NCBI GenBank assembly: GCA_036346405.1
Contig: CM070563.1
Location: forward strand, 20,131,022 to 20,195,021
Source: Phyllostachys edulis
Taxonomy: Eukaryota; Streptophyta; Magnoliopsida; Poales; Poaceae
DNA: 64,000 bases
Direction of reading: 5' to 3'
Part shown: piece by piece, positions 48,348 through 60,433 of the stretch
Position numbering within the stretch: the stretch's first letter is position 1
Layout of the letters: the number at the start of each line of letters is the position of its first letter
Program-made: the position numbers and the translations under genes
The notes under the pieces: model-generated
Database searches by the model: none
What the model was told of the DNA's origin: nothing
Seen by the model: only the letters and a program-made list of their open reading frames with translations

Positions 48348-50223
48348 ATATGCTCAAACACATAGAACTTGAGAACAACCATATCACAGACGGTTCTATA
48401 ACCATATCACAGACGGTTCCAGAATAGAACTGTCTGTGATATGTCTTTATAAGTAGGAGCCCGCTAGGGTTTGCGCTCTAACTCGCGTCGTCACTCCCCA
48501 ACACCCTTACTCTCGTCCGTTCCCCTCCCCACCTGAGTGCCCCCGACCTCGACGCCGCCGCTCGTGCCACAACTACAGTGACACTGCCTTCCTCTCGTCC
48601 TCCTCCCCTCGGCGTGCGTGACCCTGGCTACCTCTCCACCGGCAATGTCGAGGTAAGACATATCTATCACCTATTGGTTTATACTGTTAGTACCTATGTG
48701 AACCGAGCTCCTCCTCCCTCTCGCCGCCAGCTCCCGCACCTCCGGATCAAGCTCCTCCTCCTCGCCGCCGAATCAAGCTCCTGTCCTCCCTCATTCTTGG
48801 CCGCGGCCCTGGCTCCTCCTCCCTACACCGCAGCCTCCAGCTACTCCTCCTCTCTCCCACACCATGCACCACCTCGAACCTCCTCGCACCTCCAACCTCT
48901 CTGCTCTCCCACTAACGCCAGTAAGTCCCTTCTTGTCTTCTTGATGTTGTCTCGTTGTTGGTTGATCTTGATGGTGATGGCCATTGGCGAGCCAGATGCT
49001 AAATGTGTAATACATACATACATGAAGAGAAGTGTAAATGTGTAATACATACATGTAGAGAGAAGTAGAGAAATGATAAATATAAATGAATGCAATGATC
49101 CATGTAGATGCTTGTTTTCATGCAGTTTTTTATTTATCCTTGATGTCTTTTATTTAGTCATGTAACTTAGTACATACTAAGAGTCTCATGCTATCTTTTA
49201 TTTAGTCTTTCCACTAGAATTTGATTTTGTTATGTAACTTAAGTTGAACCACTCCTATGTTAGGCTATTGGCTAATGGCACCTTGCTTTTGGTTGAACTC
49301 TGTATTTAAGTTTCTATGTTTAAAGTTTGAACTTGGCTACTTGTTAATTTTTATCGTTTATCAATTATTAATTGTTAATTACTACTATAAAAAAGCTAAT
49401 ACTGGATGTCTCATCACAGACGATTCTCAGTTCCCCCTAGCACCGTAGCTCCCCCTAGCGCCGCAGCTCTCCCTCAGTCCCTTCTCTGCTCTGCTCTGCC
49501 CCCTTCCCTTCTCTGCTCCCCATAGCACCGCAGCTCCCCCTAGCGCCGTAGCTCCCCCTTCTCTGCTCTACTGCTGCCTGCTCTGCCCCCTTCCCTTCTC
49601 TGCTCCCCCTAGCACCGTAGTTCCCTGCCTCCCCCATAGTTTGAATGGTTGTGCACTTGTGCTGATTGCTGATTGCTGAATGAGTGAATTTAGAAGTGTA
49701 ATAAGTGTTGTCTGCTATTGAAGTATTGGGTTGTTGATATGTATGGGCTGTTGTCTGTTGATATGTTATATTGTTATGAGTTACAACTTATTCAGAAGTG
49801 TCAAGTGTTGTCTCTGCTATTGATATGTATGGGTTGTTGATATGTTATGACTTATTGGGTTGTTGATATGTATGGGCTGTTGATATGTTATATTGTTATG
49901 AGTTATGACTTATTTATAAGTGTCGTGTGTTGTCTGCTATTGATAGTGGAAACTTGCTTGGTGAACCATGGGCTGTTGATATATATGATTGATGATTTGC
50001 AAAAATAGATGTATAAAATGTGTGATATGTATGTTATGACTTATTGTTGATTTGTCATTTTGTCAAGATGTCATCCGTTGCTTCTCGCCATTCATTTCAC
50101 CTTTGTCTGTGTAACTGTGTTCATGCCGGTCAAGTTCTCCTACCTTGCGTTCTAGGTACATCCTACCATTCCATTCCTAATATCTTCTCTATAAGTCTCC
50201 AGCGAGGATCGCTTGTGCCTTTA
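48343..50223. other. CACTA interior with a second terminus-like site
   Basis: Copies of cacagacggtt recur at about 48385-48440. At 49380 the string tactactataaaaaagctaat followed by catcacagacg closely matches the outer left end at 46702, so a second, truncated copy of the same family may be embedded here. Sequence at 48480-48900 is CT-rich and UTR-like, and 49430-49640 is a CCCCTAGC-type low-complexity repeat. No gene recognised. Confidence 0.5.
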
Positions 50224-50258
50224 AAATCACACACACAGATATACACACACACACATAT

Positions 50259-50339
<81 letters not shown>
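50224..50339. repeat. Compound (AC)n / (AT)n microsatellite
   Basis: AC-rich from 50229 to about 50270, then an (AT) run to about 50338. It abuts the long inverted repeat. Confidence 0.92.
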
Positions 50340-50343
<4 letters not shown>

Positions 50344-50409
50344 TGTTCGTAGTTCCTCGGCCACTTTCGGGGTCGTCCACACACATGAGGAGGATGAGGC
50401 AGTGATCAC

Positions 50410-50663
50410 GGGCAACTTCATCGAGCCCATACAAGTTTAAAAGCATGCTGCCGGAGAGGCGTCGGGACATCCAATTACACAGTTCGCGATACATGATGCC
50501 ACTTCGATCGAGAGCCGCGCATCCACATCGAAAGTGACGTGGAGTTGACGTGGATGCGCTGGTACTCCGATCGAAGTGGCATCATGTATCGCGAACTGTA
50601 ATTGGATGTCCCGACGCCTCTCGCGTAATGCTTTAAACTTGCATGGGCTCGATGAAGTTGCCC
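50410..50663. repeat. Long inverted repeat (two arms of about 120 bp, short spacer)
   Basis: The left arm 50410-50530 (starting gggcaacttcatcgagccca) is matched by the inverse of 50543-50663 (ending tgggctcgatgaagttgccc), with few mismatches and small indels. The spacer is about 12 bp. Weaker symmetry reaches the AT-rich flanks (ttgttc near 50343, gaacaa near 50677). A transcript would fold into a long hairpin. Confidence 0.85.
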
Positions 50664-51404
50664 ATGGCTGGACTATGAACAATATATATATGATGCCAGT
50701 TTTAAAGGCACAAGTAGTCACCGCCACTACACCATGGCATAGTATTAAGGGCAATGCAAGCTGCCGAGAAAAAGCGCTTTTCGAATTTATCTGCCGAATG
50801 TGTATTCGGCATTTATTGCTCGCCGGTAAAGTCTTTGAAAAGCATTTTCCGCAGATATGTGTATTCGGCGATTAACGCCTAGAAAAGTCATTTTTCCCGG
50901 CGATTAGAGTTTCCCGTGATTAGAGTTTTCCGCGATTATATGTATTGCGGCGATTAACTTGCCCTCGATTGCATATTTTCCTTGAGTTAAGTGCCCTAGA
51001 TAAGTTTTTTTCTGGCGCTTAAGTGCCCTAGATAAGTTTTTTCATTTGTTAAACTACCCTCGATTATCGATTTTTCCCAGCGATTAGATTTATTGCCAAG
51101 CGCTTAAACCGCCTCAATTGTCTTTTGCACTATTTAACCATAAGCGACTCCATGGCTTATCAAGCACTTAACAAAGAATATCAAATGCTAGTGCACCTAG
51201 CCATACATACTCTTTCAAGCATACACGTAAGCTTAAAGTGAGCAATCAAGAGAAAATAAGCTATAATATTTGTAGAAATTGCCTACGCTTAGTGTAAAGA
51301 AATGCAGAAAGATGTCCATTGATGTTTAGGGATATAATTGTATGTTGGAGCTCTAACAAATGAATAAATTAAGTGAAGTCAATAAAAAGTGCATTGAGAT
51401 CTCC

Positions 51405-51528
51405 AAGTATCCTTATCATAATATGATAACACCAATCTATTTTACATACAAAAATCTTGTAGTCGTAATGAAGAATTGACTAAGTATCCTTATCATAATA
51501 TGATAACACCAATCTATTTTACATACCA
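51405..51528. repeat. Direct repeat, about 47 bp, period about 75 bp
   Basis: The block agtatccttatcataatatg with the following aacaccaatctattttacat occurs near 51406 and again near 51482. Confidence 0.85.
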
Positions 51529-51549
51529 AAATATGCTTTTATTTGAGTA

Positions 51550-51660
51550 ACACTCCAAGAAATGCGCTCTCCTCTAGATTCTTTAACCGCTTGCTCCAAG
51601 AGAGCGCATGCTGCGATATGTACTCCTGCTGATTCTTTACCAGTCAGATTTGTTCTTCGT
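51550..51660 (-). other. Coding-like segment, unassigned
   Basis: On the minus strand one frame reads LTGKESAGVHIAACALLEQA followed by VKESRGERI without a stop. The composition looks like protein-coding exon rather than intron, but I do not recognise a family. It lies just 3' of the TL20.3 pieces on the same strand and could be a fifth captured exon. Confidence 0.3.
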
Positions 51661-51702
51661 TATTTTAGGGACATAATTACATATAGTTCACACGAACAAA
51701 TG

Positions 51703-51910
51703 TCAGATCAAACAATTTCTATCACAGAAACCATCACAGTCTAGAAGTTTTGGTGGTGGGGCACTTAAAAGTGGGGAGGAAGGGCTCCCATATGCATTTC
51801 GGCGACTGTTGCCACATCCAAGGCTTTTCCGTGTTGACCCTCTATTCTGAGGTTGGTTCCGCTTGCATATTTGCGTAAAGCCTACAAATGGATTGACAGA
51901 ATAAATCATC
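51703..51910 (-). pseudogene. Captured fragment: C-terminal exon of a TL20.3-like thylakoid-lumen pentapeptide protein
   Basis: The minus-strand reading STRKSLGCGNSRRNAYGSPS followed by SPLLSAPPPKLLDCDGFCD matches, from memory, the highly conserved C-terminus of plant TL20.3-like lumenal proteins. Just upstream, KYASGTN is in a different frame, so a frameshift lies between them. The family's Cys-Lys before KYASGTN appears as Arg-Lys. After GFCD the match ends and a chance stop follows. With the next entry this forms one broken gene fragment. Confidence 0.78.
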
Positions 51911-52636
51911 TTTGGTTTGCGTGCTTATAACTATACGAGAGAACTCATGTTGACATTGAAGATGGACCCTGAAGATCACCAGAAATAACATGGCGTCATA
52001 GGGTGATCCTTTGGCATATCATAAGTTCGGTGGAGAATACCAAACAACATATTTAAATATTGCATTCAAGGTTAGTTTTGACCTTTGATGAAACAACAAG
52101 GCAATGTTTCTCAACTTCTCATGCATTTGTCACTAATGCTTGACATGAGGAAAGTGCATTGTCTGGTACTCTGGTCAGGCTAAAACATTGTAGTAGCTGA
52201 TGAAAAAACACATCTGATGCATATTGATTATTGAGCACATGGAATTTTCCTCCTAGAGAAACAAGACATCATGGCTAGGAGACAAATAGACAATAGTCAA
52301 GTTCATCTCATGGTACTCTGGGAGGGCATTTGATAATTTTGGTTTTCTTCTTCTATGGTTTCCTTGTGTATTATTCACTGTTCATTGGCAGCATTTACAA
52401 ACTAGTAACACATGACTCAAATAGCAAGGATTCATAAAGCACATTAAATTATACATATCAACACTTCAAAGCAGGGGGAAAAAAAGGAAAGACACATCTT
52501 TAGAAACTGATGTACTGCTCAACTGCTTATCAGACAGAATCGTGAAACGGTGAAATTTGTAAACATTGTTTTAGAAGAAACATAAACCTAAGTGATGTAA
52601 TTATGTGATAGTAGTGCCATTCATGTGATTATGTAC

Positions 52637-52740
52637 CTGTTTCTGTGGTAGGTCAATAACAGCATCGCTAAAGTCAGTACCTTCAATGATTGCTCCACCG
52701 AGATCACTACGTGTAAGCACTGACCGTGAAAACCTGATTC
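52637..52740 (-). pseudogene. Captured fragment: pentapeptide-repeat exon of the TL20.3-like gene
   Basis: The minus-strand reading RFSRSVLTRSDLGGAIIEG then TDFSDAVIDLPQKQ shows the A(D/N)LxX-type pentapeptide periodicity and the conserved end of this exon. It keeps an AG before its first base (52741-52742) and a GT after its last (52636-52635), so genomic DNA with introns was captured rather than a cDNA. The matching next exon is at 51703-51910, in the right order. Confidence 0.75.
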
Positions 52741-53242
52741 CTATAGAAGTGCAGGTATGCAGTTTTTACACATATAAGAAGACAACACATGAAAACATCG
52801 GAACTGCTGTCTCCAACCACAACAGACTCAAGATAAGAAGAGATGGCTAAACAACGATATTCCATAACCCTCGTCTGAAGCAAAGAAGGAAAATACTCAT
52901 ACTAAATTAGGGGACATGTGATCACAATGACTTTCTTAGTTAGCAATTACATAGTCAATCAGTTTTAGTTTTTCATTCTAAAGTTCCCCTTTAGTTTCAC
53001 TCTTCTATCCTATTCTAGAACCCCTAAAATTGATCTTTCAGAGAATTGGGTATTTCTATGCTATTAAAAAAGATTTCATAAAGGGATAACACAAACAGAG
53101 GAAGCCAATAATATGAAAATTAGCACCGTAAAGTGGAGACTGGAGAGACTATGCCAATAGATCTCTAACATTTCAAAATACAAGCACAAGAGATCAGACA
53201 ACAAGTGTGCAAGGACCAAACAATAATGAAAGTTGAACTCAC

Positions 53243-53494
53243 TTCCTGTCTTGCTCCATCTTAGGACACCGTACTTGTACCCTATCATTGATGCCTGGGT
53301 AAAAATAGGAGAATTCATCGGAGAACCCACATAACAGTAGGAGATATTAACAGACCAAACATGTGGACATATAACTTACCATGGTATCACCTATCCCCAA
53401 ACTGAGAATTCTAGCAAAAGGGGCAAGTGGCCGGTCATTGAATCCAGATGACATCCACTTAGGAAGTGCATAGCCCAGTAAGAGTGAGAAATGA
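53243..53494 (-). pseudogene. Captured fragment: two exons of dolichol kinase
   Basis: Exon 53494-53380 reads HFSLLLGYALPKWMSSGF then NDRPLAPFARILSLGIGDTM. Exon 53294-53243 reads ASMIGYKYGVLRWSKTG. These join in frame through a GT-AG intron and end at a GTGAGT donor. IGDTMAS...GYKYG...WSKTGK is the CTP-binding signature of dolichol kinase, the ER membrane enzyme that makes dolichyl phosphate for N-glycosylation. Only about 55 of roughly 500 residues are present, so there is no enzyme, but this piece has no stop or splice defect. Confidence 0.85.
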
Positions 53495-53499
53495 CTGAA

Positions 53500-55332
53500 C
53501 AAACCAATAAAAGATTAGGTTTATTCTACAAGTGTACAATCCTCCGCTTGCGCGGACTAAACTCGAAATTATAGTAGTTAAGATAAATTCAAATCTGAAT
53601 TACTCATGTGACATAAGCAGCAATTAGATATTTATATGGTATAAAAGATCAAAAGAAACAAGATATGCATGAGGAAGGTTGCCTTGAATTTATTACGGCA
53701 AGAGAAACTAGGTGCCTGTATTGCTAGCATGAAAGCCACAACGTACAAGAGCATCAGACATCAGGTCATCAACCACATAAAACAAGCATTGTGCCAAACT
53801 AAATAAGGTCTTAAGCATCATTGAAGAGTTGGACAATATTTTCAAGTTACAGAAAACTAAAATTCCTTAAAGAACAAACATTTCCATACCCAGCTATTTA
53901 TTTCTATTTGCCTTTATCAGACACCAACAACATATTGATTAAAAAAAATAAAGCAAAGGAAGAGGACTGGCCAGTGGGGAAAAATATTACATGGAAGAAA
54001 ATTAAATACTCCTACCCTACCATGTTGATCATTTCTTGAATAATGGGGAGATATAATGGCTAGGAGGCTACTCTAAAATAAGAAAAATGGTACACCTAAG
54101 TAGTCCTTAAGGGCTAGTCCAACACAAATTGCAATTTAGCTATTGTTCTTGCCTTTTCCTATTCAATGGCTGGTTTCAAATTTATTTTATTTGATTGGTT
54201 CAGTTTAGTGCTCAATGCCTTGTTCTTAGGTTTGCTTGGGCATTCTTCTTTTAATCTGCCTTTATGCTGGCAATCTCTTTAGCACGCTCTAACAAAATGG
54301 GGTAGATTATTTTCAGCGCCAGGGCTAGCTAACTCAGTGTTTAACTGCTATTTGCCAAATGACAGAATTATAAGATATTACACAATAGCATGTTACATTA
54401 GAAAGGAACTACATGGTCATAAGTTCCTTCCAAACTCACAAACATGCTACAAAACCTCGTAAATAAAATGTAACAACCGTAAGTCAACACATTTGAAATA
54501 AAACAATTGTATGCATAATTAAAATGGCATACATGTTAACCTCAATCGATCGGAAGCTACTATCGGCTCAAAGAATGCATAATACAAGTGGTTCATCCTT
54601 CTTTGTTCGGGTTGATAGCCAATCAAGCTAGCTCCAAGACGAGGGTGCCAAGAGATTGTGGTCAAGAAGGGCATTTGCCAAGGATCTCACTATCCTAAAA
54701 CATCGCTCATGAACTCAATACTATTTCAACTTGTTCCATCATGACATAGTATTACAAACATGCTGAGAAACAAAATGACCAAATGTATATTGGAAATGAA
54801 CAATAAAACATGCATGAATCACATCGAGGATGAAAGGGGAGTGCAAGCAATTCATCATGTATCAACTTATTAAAGTATCAAGATGCAAATTTTCTGGTTA
54901 CTCAAAGTGTAGCTCAATTATTCTTACATTATCAAGGATTATCAGAATATCAAACTGATGATGGGGTTTAAACAATTACATAGCATGAAGAGTAGGACAA
55001 CAAATCTCATTCTAACAGTAACTCACCCATGTTGCTGCTAATGTTGTTACACAAACAATCCTGACAAAAAATTGCATTGCCCACTTTCTTTCTTTTTCGC
55101 CTAAAGTATTTTCTTTCTTTCTTTTTTGCCTAAAGTATTCATTCCAGTCTATAAAAATGGCAGTAGAAACCCCAAAAAAAACATGTTGCCTCAGTACTTA
55201 ACAAGTCCAATGATTTCGAGATCGAACACTAGAGAAATTAAAAAAACATCTGGTAAATGGTTAAAGTGCTCTATTAATAATCCTTACCCATAGTCATAGG
55301 CATAAATGTCAAAAGGTGTAGCAGCCAAATAC
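53500..55332. other. Pack-CACTA interior between captured fragments
   Basis: AT-rich sequence that may be intron or flanking DNA brought in with the captured genes. I found no further exon with certainty. Confidence 0.4.
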
Positions 55333-55499
55333 CTAGCAGAGGATGCCATAACAAGAAACGCTTCACATAGGTGATTATGCTCGTCACGTAGTAAGCGACC
55401 CTCTCCTTGAAGGTAAGTCATGGTGTCGGCAATCTTACGCATCATTGGCAAAGCGCTTTCGAAGAACCAAAAAGAGCAGATGCAATGGTGAACATCACT
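55333..55499 (-). pseudogene. Captured fragment: exon of exportin-5 (HASTY)
   Basis: The minus strand reads MFTIASALFGSSKAL in one frame, then LPMMRKIADTMTYLQGEG and RLLRDEHNHLCEAFLVMASSA in another, so a small indel near 55455 breaks the frame. This string is characteristic of plant HASTY, the nuclear exporter of miRNA precursors. The exon keeps an AG acceptor (55501-55500) and a GT donor (55332-55331). It is one exon of a protein of about 1200 residues, hence a fragment. Confidence 0.82.
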
Positions 55500-55859
55500 C
55501 TGAAAGCAAAGTAAATACATGATGCATGCCAAAATAAATTAGAACAAGAGTCTTGATAACACATTGCATTTCTTATCTTGTTCATGTACATCTTTTCCAC
55601 CTTAAGGTGAAGGCTGGCCACACCAACCACCCAAGTGCATCAACTTACACATTTCTTATCTTGTTTACATAAATTGTAGAATTGTAGCAATAAATCTTTA
55701 CAGATCCACTTATGCAACTGAAATTCTATAAAACATTATGTAGTTTAGAGGGATGGTAATTAGATACAACCAGTGGCGGACCCAGGATTAATTTTTAGGT
55801 ATGGCGGCGTCGCAATCGCGAACCAAAGCGTATTCTGCTTTTGTAACAATGTTGAAGAC

Positions 55860-56365
55860 TTCTGCAAGGAAGATGGAGTGCTGGAATGTGTCCTTTTGCT
55901 TCTGTAACGATGTTGAAGATTTCAGCATCTCATCAGTTACCAGAATGTTGTCAAGGTTGAAGAAATTCTGTTGCAGCTTATCAAAGAAATGGCATGGATG
56001 TAGTAGTCATTCACTTGGCCGACGTACAGAGTCTTGCACGTGCTCAACACAAAGATCCATTTTGTGCTCTTGGGGCTTTTGGTTGTGTCGACGATCTGAC
56101 GGCTCAGCTTGTACATCAGTCTTGCATCCTCGACAATCACTTCATAGGACTCCCTCTCTTTCTGCAGAATTCTGCGACAACTTATCGTGTTAGTGGGATG
56201 CAACCTGCAGCTGAGCAGTTTCTAAATGGTTGGTTCGGACTTTCAGAACAGAAGAGGAATGATGAAAAACTTACAGGGCCAAGGTATTTGATGCATTGCT
56301 TGTGCAGCTTCCATCTAGGGCAATGCTCTTCTAAGCTGACATCTTTCCCTTCACCTACATCCAAC
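55860..56365 (-). pseudogene. Captured fragment: exons of an IQM-family calmodulin-binding protein
   Basis: Exon 56365-56275 reads LDVGEGKDVSLEEHCPRWKL then HKQCIKYLGP, bounded by CAG and GTAAGT. Exon starting 56161 reads KERESYEVIVEDARLMYKLS then RQIVDTTKSPKSTKWIFVL and STCKTLYVG. A further piece near 55865-55915 reads KQKDTFQHSIFLA. This order matches plant IQM (IQ-motif) proteins, in which a KQKGxFQHSSFLAGG segment follows TLYVG. The junction between the last two pieces is disrupted. Confidence 0.8.
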
Positions 56366-56464
56366 CTGTTTGCAGAATGACAGAATTGTCAGTAACCTTG
56401 TTTGTCGATTTCGTTCAGAGATGCGATTAGTCTTCAGAGTTTTGCGCAATCGCAACAGTAGAAG

Positions 56465-59078
56465 TGTGGATGTCATGAGGACATTTTGGATGTCATGTGG
56501 ACATGCTCATGATCTTAGGTGATGAGACAATTGGCAATTGCTTTGAAAGTTTGTTGAATTCTGTGGTTTTCAGCAAGTGTCAGGAAAATCGGTAGTACCG
56601 GCGTTGAATCTGCGGTACTACCGTATGTCGGTTCAACCGCAAGGGTGTTAGCGGTTTGAAATTTCCCGAAGGATTTTGGAATCGTTGGTTTCCTTGGGAA
56701 GCGGTAGTACCGGCATTGTGGCCGCGGTATTACCGGTGGGCGGTATAATCGCAAGATGGAGCGGAACTACTACAAGTGTTGGTTCTGAACGTGTAGGGCT
56801 TTGAGAGGTGTCCGATTGAAATCGGACGGCCCAAACTAATTGAGATGTTCGGACTTTGAACAGTGCTTCAAATCCAACGGTTTAAAGGCGTGGTCCGAAC
56901 GGCCCAGTTGATCTGGAGCGTCCACGTGGCAAAGGACGTTGTTCTGAGGACTTTGCGGATTTTTGTGGAGCGGTAGTACCGCTAGGGAAGTGGCGGTAAT
57001 ACCACGAGCCGGTTGTACTGCAAGGTAAATAGCGGTTGCGTTTTTCCAAAGAAGGTGTCTCTGAGGTATGGGTTTTCTCGAGGAGCGGTAGTACTGGGAT
57101 TTGGTTGCCGGTAGTACCTCATGGCGGAATGACCACGTGTATGCGGCATGGAAATTCCAGAGAAGATGATTTTGGAGATTTTGGGATTTCTCGAGTTATG
57201 CGATGCGACGCGAGCTTGCTTGAGCTGGTATGACCGCGTTCTGTATCTGGGTGGATATGTGGCGGTAGTACCGCTTGTGGATTGAATTGTTCTGATTGTC
57301 AAATTTCTTGGAGATTTGATTTTGGGTTAGGTCAAGTTCATGTTCATCAGTGTATATGTGTTGCATGATGCATGTTTTGGCTAACGTGGGTCAAGTTGTG
57401 AAGAACTTGTTCCCAAAATGGTTTCTTGGTCTATTGCTGTGCAGGTGGCTTGCAGGTCTATGACGGCCAGCGGCGAGGAGGATCGGGACTAAGCTTAGAG
57501 AGCTGAGGTCCAAAACGATCGTGGACGCTGGTTGAGGTCAAGTGACTCAAGCATGGCGCAAGATTGGACAAGGAGGATCGAACGGGCAGTTCGATGCAGC
57601 TGGTTGGATCAAGCGGCGCGGGGGTCGGTGCAAGTGCCTTGGAGGTTCCGATGGGATTCGGACGGGAGAGACTTGCCGACATGATGAGAGCCGTTGATCA
57701 ACCTACACGTGGCGGAAAGCAAAGATTGCTTTGACAGATGGACTCGGTCCATGGAGAAGGATCGAGAAGGGGTATTTTGGTAATTTCACCAAATACCGCC
57801 TTTGTGACTTGTTGGCTAAACCACGGCACGGGTCGGCGCTTGGACAAACGGTTTAGGTCAATCAAAGTAGTTGACGGTGCTTTGAGATGCGTGCATGTGT
57901 TAACCCATTGTGTGTTAGGGTTTAATGGGTGCCTTAATGGAATATTCCCTAGATGCTTAGTCTCCATATAAACAGGGGTGTTGTGTGCTGGCTGGGGCTG
58001 CTGCTGCCGCTGGAGAGGAGCCGCCAGAGCCAAACCCCATTTGTGTGTTGCCCTATTTTGGAGTTAGGGTTTTGAGAGAAAAAGGAGAGCTAGGTTCTAG
58101 GGTTTGGATTGAGAGTGTGTGCTCACGTGGTGAGCTTTGTCCTCCATGTGGAGTGGCTGTAAATAACAATCATCTATCTCAAATCAATCCAACCAAATCT
58201 TTTGAGATGAGTCTCTTTGTGTTCATCCTCCCTATTTGATGTTTTTGGGGCTTTTCTTGATCCGGGAGTTTTTACTTGGTTTTTCCTCTTGATCTTGCTT
58301 GCTGGGATGTGTGGGTTATGATCTAAGGCCATCTTGATAATCATCCACCTACGAACAAGCTTTTGGATCTAAGTTTTGGTTTTGCCCGGTGTTGGTGAAG
58401 AAAAGGTGATTTTCGGGGGTTTTGCTCTTGAGAGCTTTTAACTTGATTCTTCCTATGATTGAGAGTGCTAAGATGTATGGGAGACCATCCTTAGCCATCT
58501 TGGAATGATTCGTCCCACGAAATCCCTCCAATCACCATTTTCGTATTTGACCCGTTTTTGAAGCACCCTCCGTTCAATCTGAAAAAGATAGGAACTTTGG
58601 CATGGGTCTATGCGATCCTTGATTGGAATAGGTTCCTAATATCTTAGAGAAGGTGTGTCTCAAGTTTGGCGGAGTTTGGCCTCATAGATCAAAAGTTAGA
58701 TCGATTTGAGTTTCGGTTTTCGGGCTGTCTGTTCTGTTCATCGTCAGGATAATCGGTAGTACCTTTCATTTGCCTGCGGTAGTACTGTAGTGCGGTAGTA
58801 CCGCTCGGTACACTGCGGTAGTACTGATTATAGGTAGTACCACTGGTTTCACTGTGGTAGTACCGATTTTTCTGATTTTTCAGAACTTCTTCAGGGAGTT
58901 TGCTGCTGTGCTTTGAGGGGTTAGGAGTGGATTCAATACAAGTCTTCCTCTGTGCTTAAGCATTCATTTTCATAGCTCTCATAGTTATTGGAGTGATTTG
59001 CAAGTTGAATCCATCCTTTGTGATAAAGATTTGGTGCTCCTATTCACCCCCCTCTAGTTGCCTGTTTTCGGTCCTACA
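56465..59078. mobile_element. Solo LTR, 2.6 kb, inside the Pack-CACTA
   Basis: Begins TGTGGATGTC and ends GGTCCTACA, with perfect 5-bp duplications agaag on both sides (56460-56464 and 59079-59083). The string ttcacccccctctag close to the 3' end is common near the ends of grass LTRs. It carries two clusters of the palindromic word GCGGTAGTACCGC and variants (56590-57275 and 58750-58865). No second LTR or internal domain is present. The family is not identified. Confidence 0.8.
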
Positions 59079-59083
59079 AGAAG

Positions 59084-60433
59084 AATGGCTACTTGCTTTC
59101 ACAGTGGAGCCAACGGTGGTAGTAAAAATGCAGATTGTGGCCATACCGATGTCGAGGGTCGATCTGATAATCAGACATGAGATGAAATTCAGTTTTCCAT
59201 GCACATTGCCATCATAAGAATAGTGTCGAGACATCATATTTTCGACGTACAGCCTTGAGCCAGTGCTGAAGAGCAAGTTTTGGGCCATTCACAATTACAG
59301 ATCAGTAAATCACAACCAGTCAACCACTGATTACTCATCACTGAACCACAAATCCACAACCACAGCACACATCCACAACCACTTACTGTTAAATTTTGAC
59401 ATTGTGCTAGTCACAAGACTAGGGAAGCGGCGGCAAATGAAAGCGGCAGAGGATCGACCTCGGCCATTGGTCGATATGACGGTGGCGGCAAGCAAGACTG
59501 CCTCGCCGGCCAAGACTGGGGCTTGGGAGCTCGAGGCCGGAAGGTGAGAGCCGAGAAGCGTCCTCATTGCCTCGCCCCACCGCCCGCCCGTATGCGGCTG
59601 CAGCAGCGTCGCTTGGCACCTTGAGCCCTCGACAGCCCGCGTCATCATCGATCGCTTCAACGTGCTCCACGCCGACGCCTAGACGCCCAGTACCTCGTCC
59701 GTGACACCGCTCAACGCAGCCGCGTCGACCTCTGGCGCGGCCGCCCGGCAGCGCTGCGCTCGCATGTGCTGCACTGCGCTGCGCTCGCCGCCTCGGCCCT
59801 CGCCGGTCGCCCGCTGCGCTCATGCGCCACGCTGCTTGACGCCGCCTAGGGCTAGGGTTATGACTTGGGACTTTGGGAGAGACCGACTCACCGAGAATCC
59901 GAGACGGAGAGAAGAAATGAAATGGGGATTGGGGATTCCGCCGGGAGCCTGGGATTGGATGATTGGATCTAGGCATCTGGCCTCTGGGAGGCGGTGGCTG
60001 CAGCGGCGAGGGAGGATGGCGGCTGCAGCGACGGAGGAAGTGAGGAGGAGAGGAGGGACCGCGGGAGGCGGCGGCATGCGGTCTTGGCGAGGTAGGTTCT
60101 ATGAGCTGTGAGCTGTGGATGAGAGCGAGACCGAGCGTGTGATTTAGGTGATTGGGTTTTTGGGTGGGGCCAGGGACCATGGGCATGGGACGACGGAGCG
60201 TGAAACATCCGGATAAATTTTTCGTCTTCCCACCCAAAAGGTATTCCCGGCAGATAGGTTGACCTGGTTGACTTTTTCTAGGGCAGATATATTGTTGCTA
60301 ATGTTAAAACATTGCCAGCAGATAGATTGTTCTAGAAAATAATTATTCCCGGTAGATAATGAGACCCCTAAAATCTTGGATATTGCTGGCAGATAGATTG
60401 CAACTAATCTAGTTTTTTTCCCGGCAGATAATC
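59084..60433. other. Right part of the Pack-CACTA, GC-rich, unassigned
   Basis: 59420-60230 is GC-rich with long open frames on both strands, none with a motif I recognise. The composition resembles a captured grass first exon or UTR. 60240-60433 holds subterminal motifs (ttcccggcagata, gccagcagatagatt). Confidence 0.45.

Noticed and set aside
48041..48427. ORFs made of Tyr-Ile or Thr-His repeats
   Set aside because: Translations of the (AT)n, (AC)n and (TG)n microsatellites.
59419..60237. 272-codon minus-strand frame in the right part of the Pack-CACTA
   Set aside because: Pro/Arg-rich with no family resemblance; frames are open on both strands because of GC richness.
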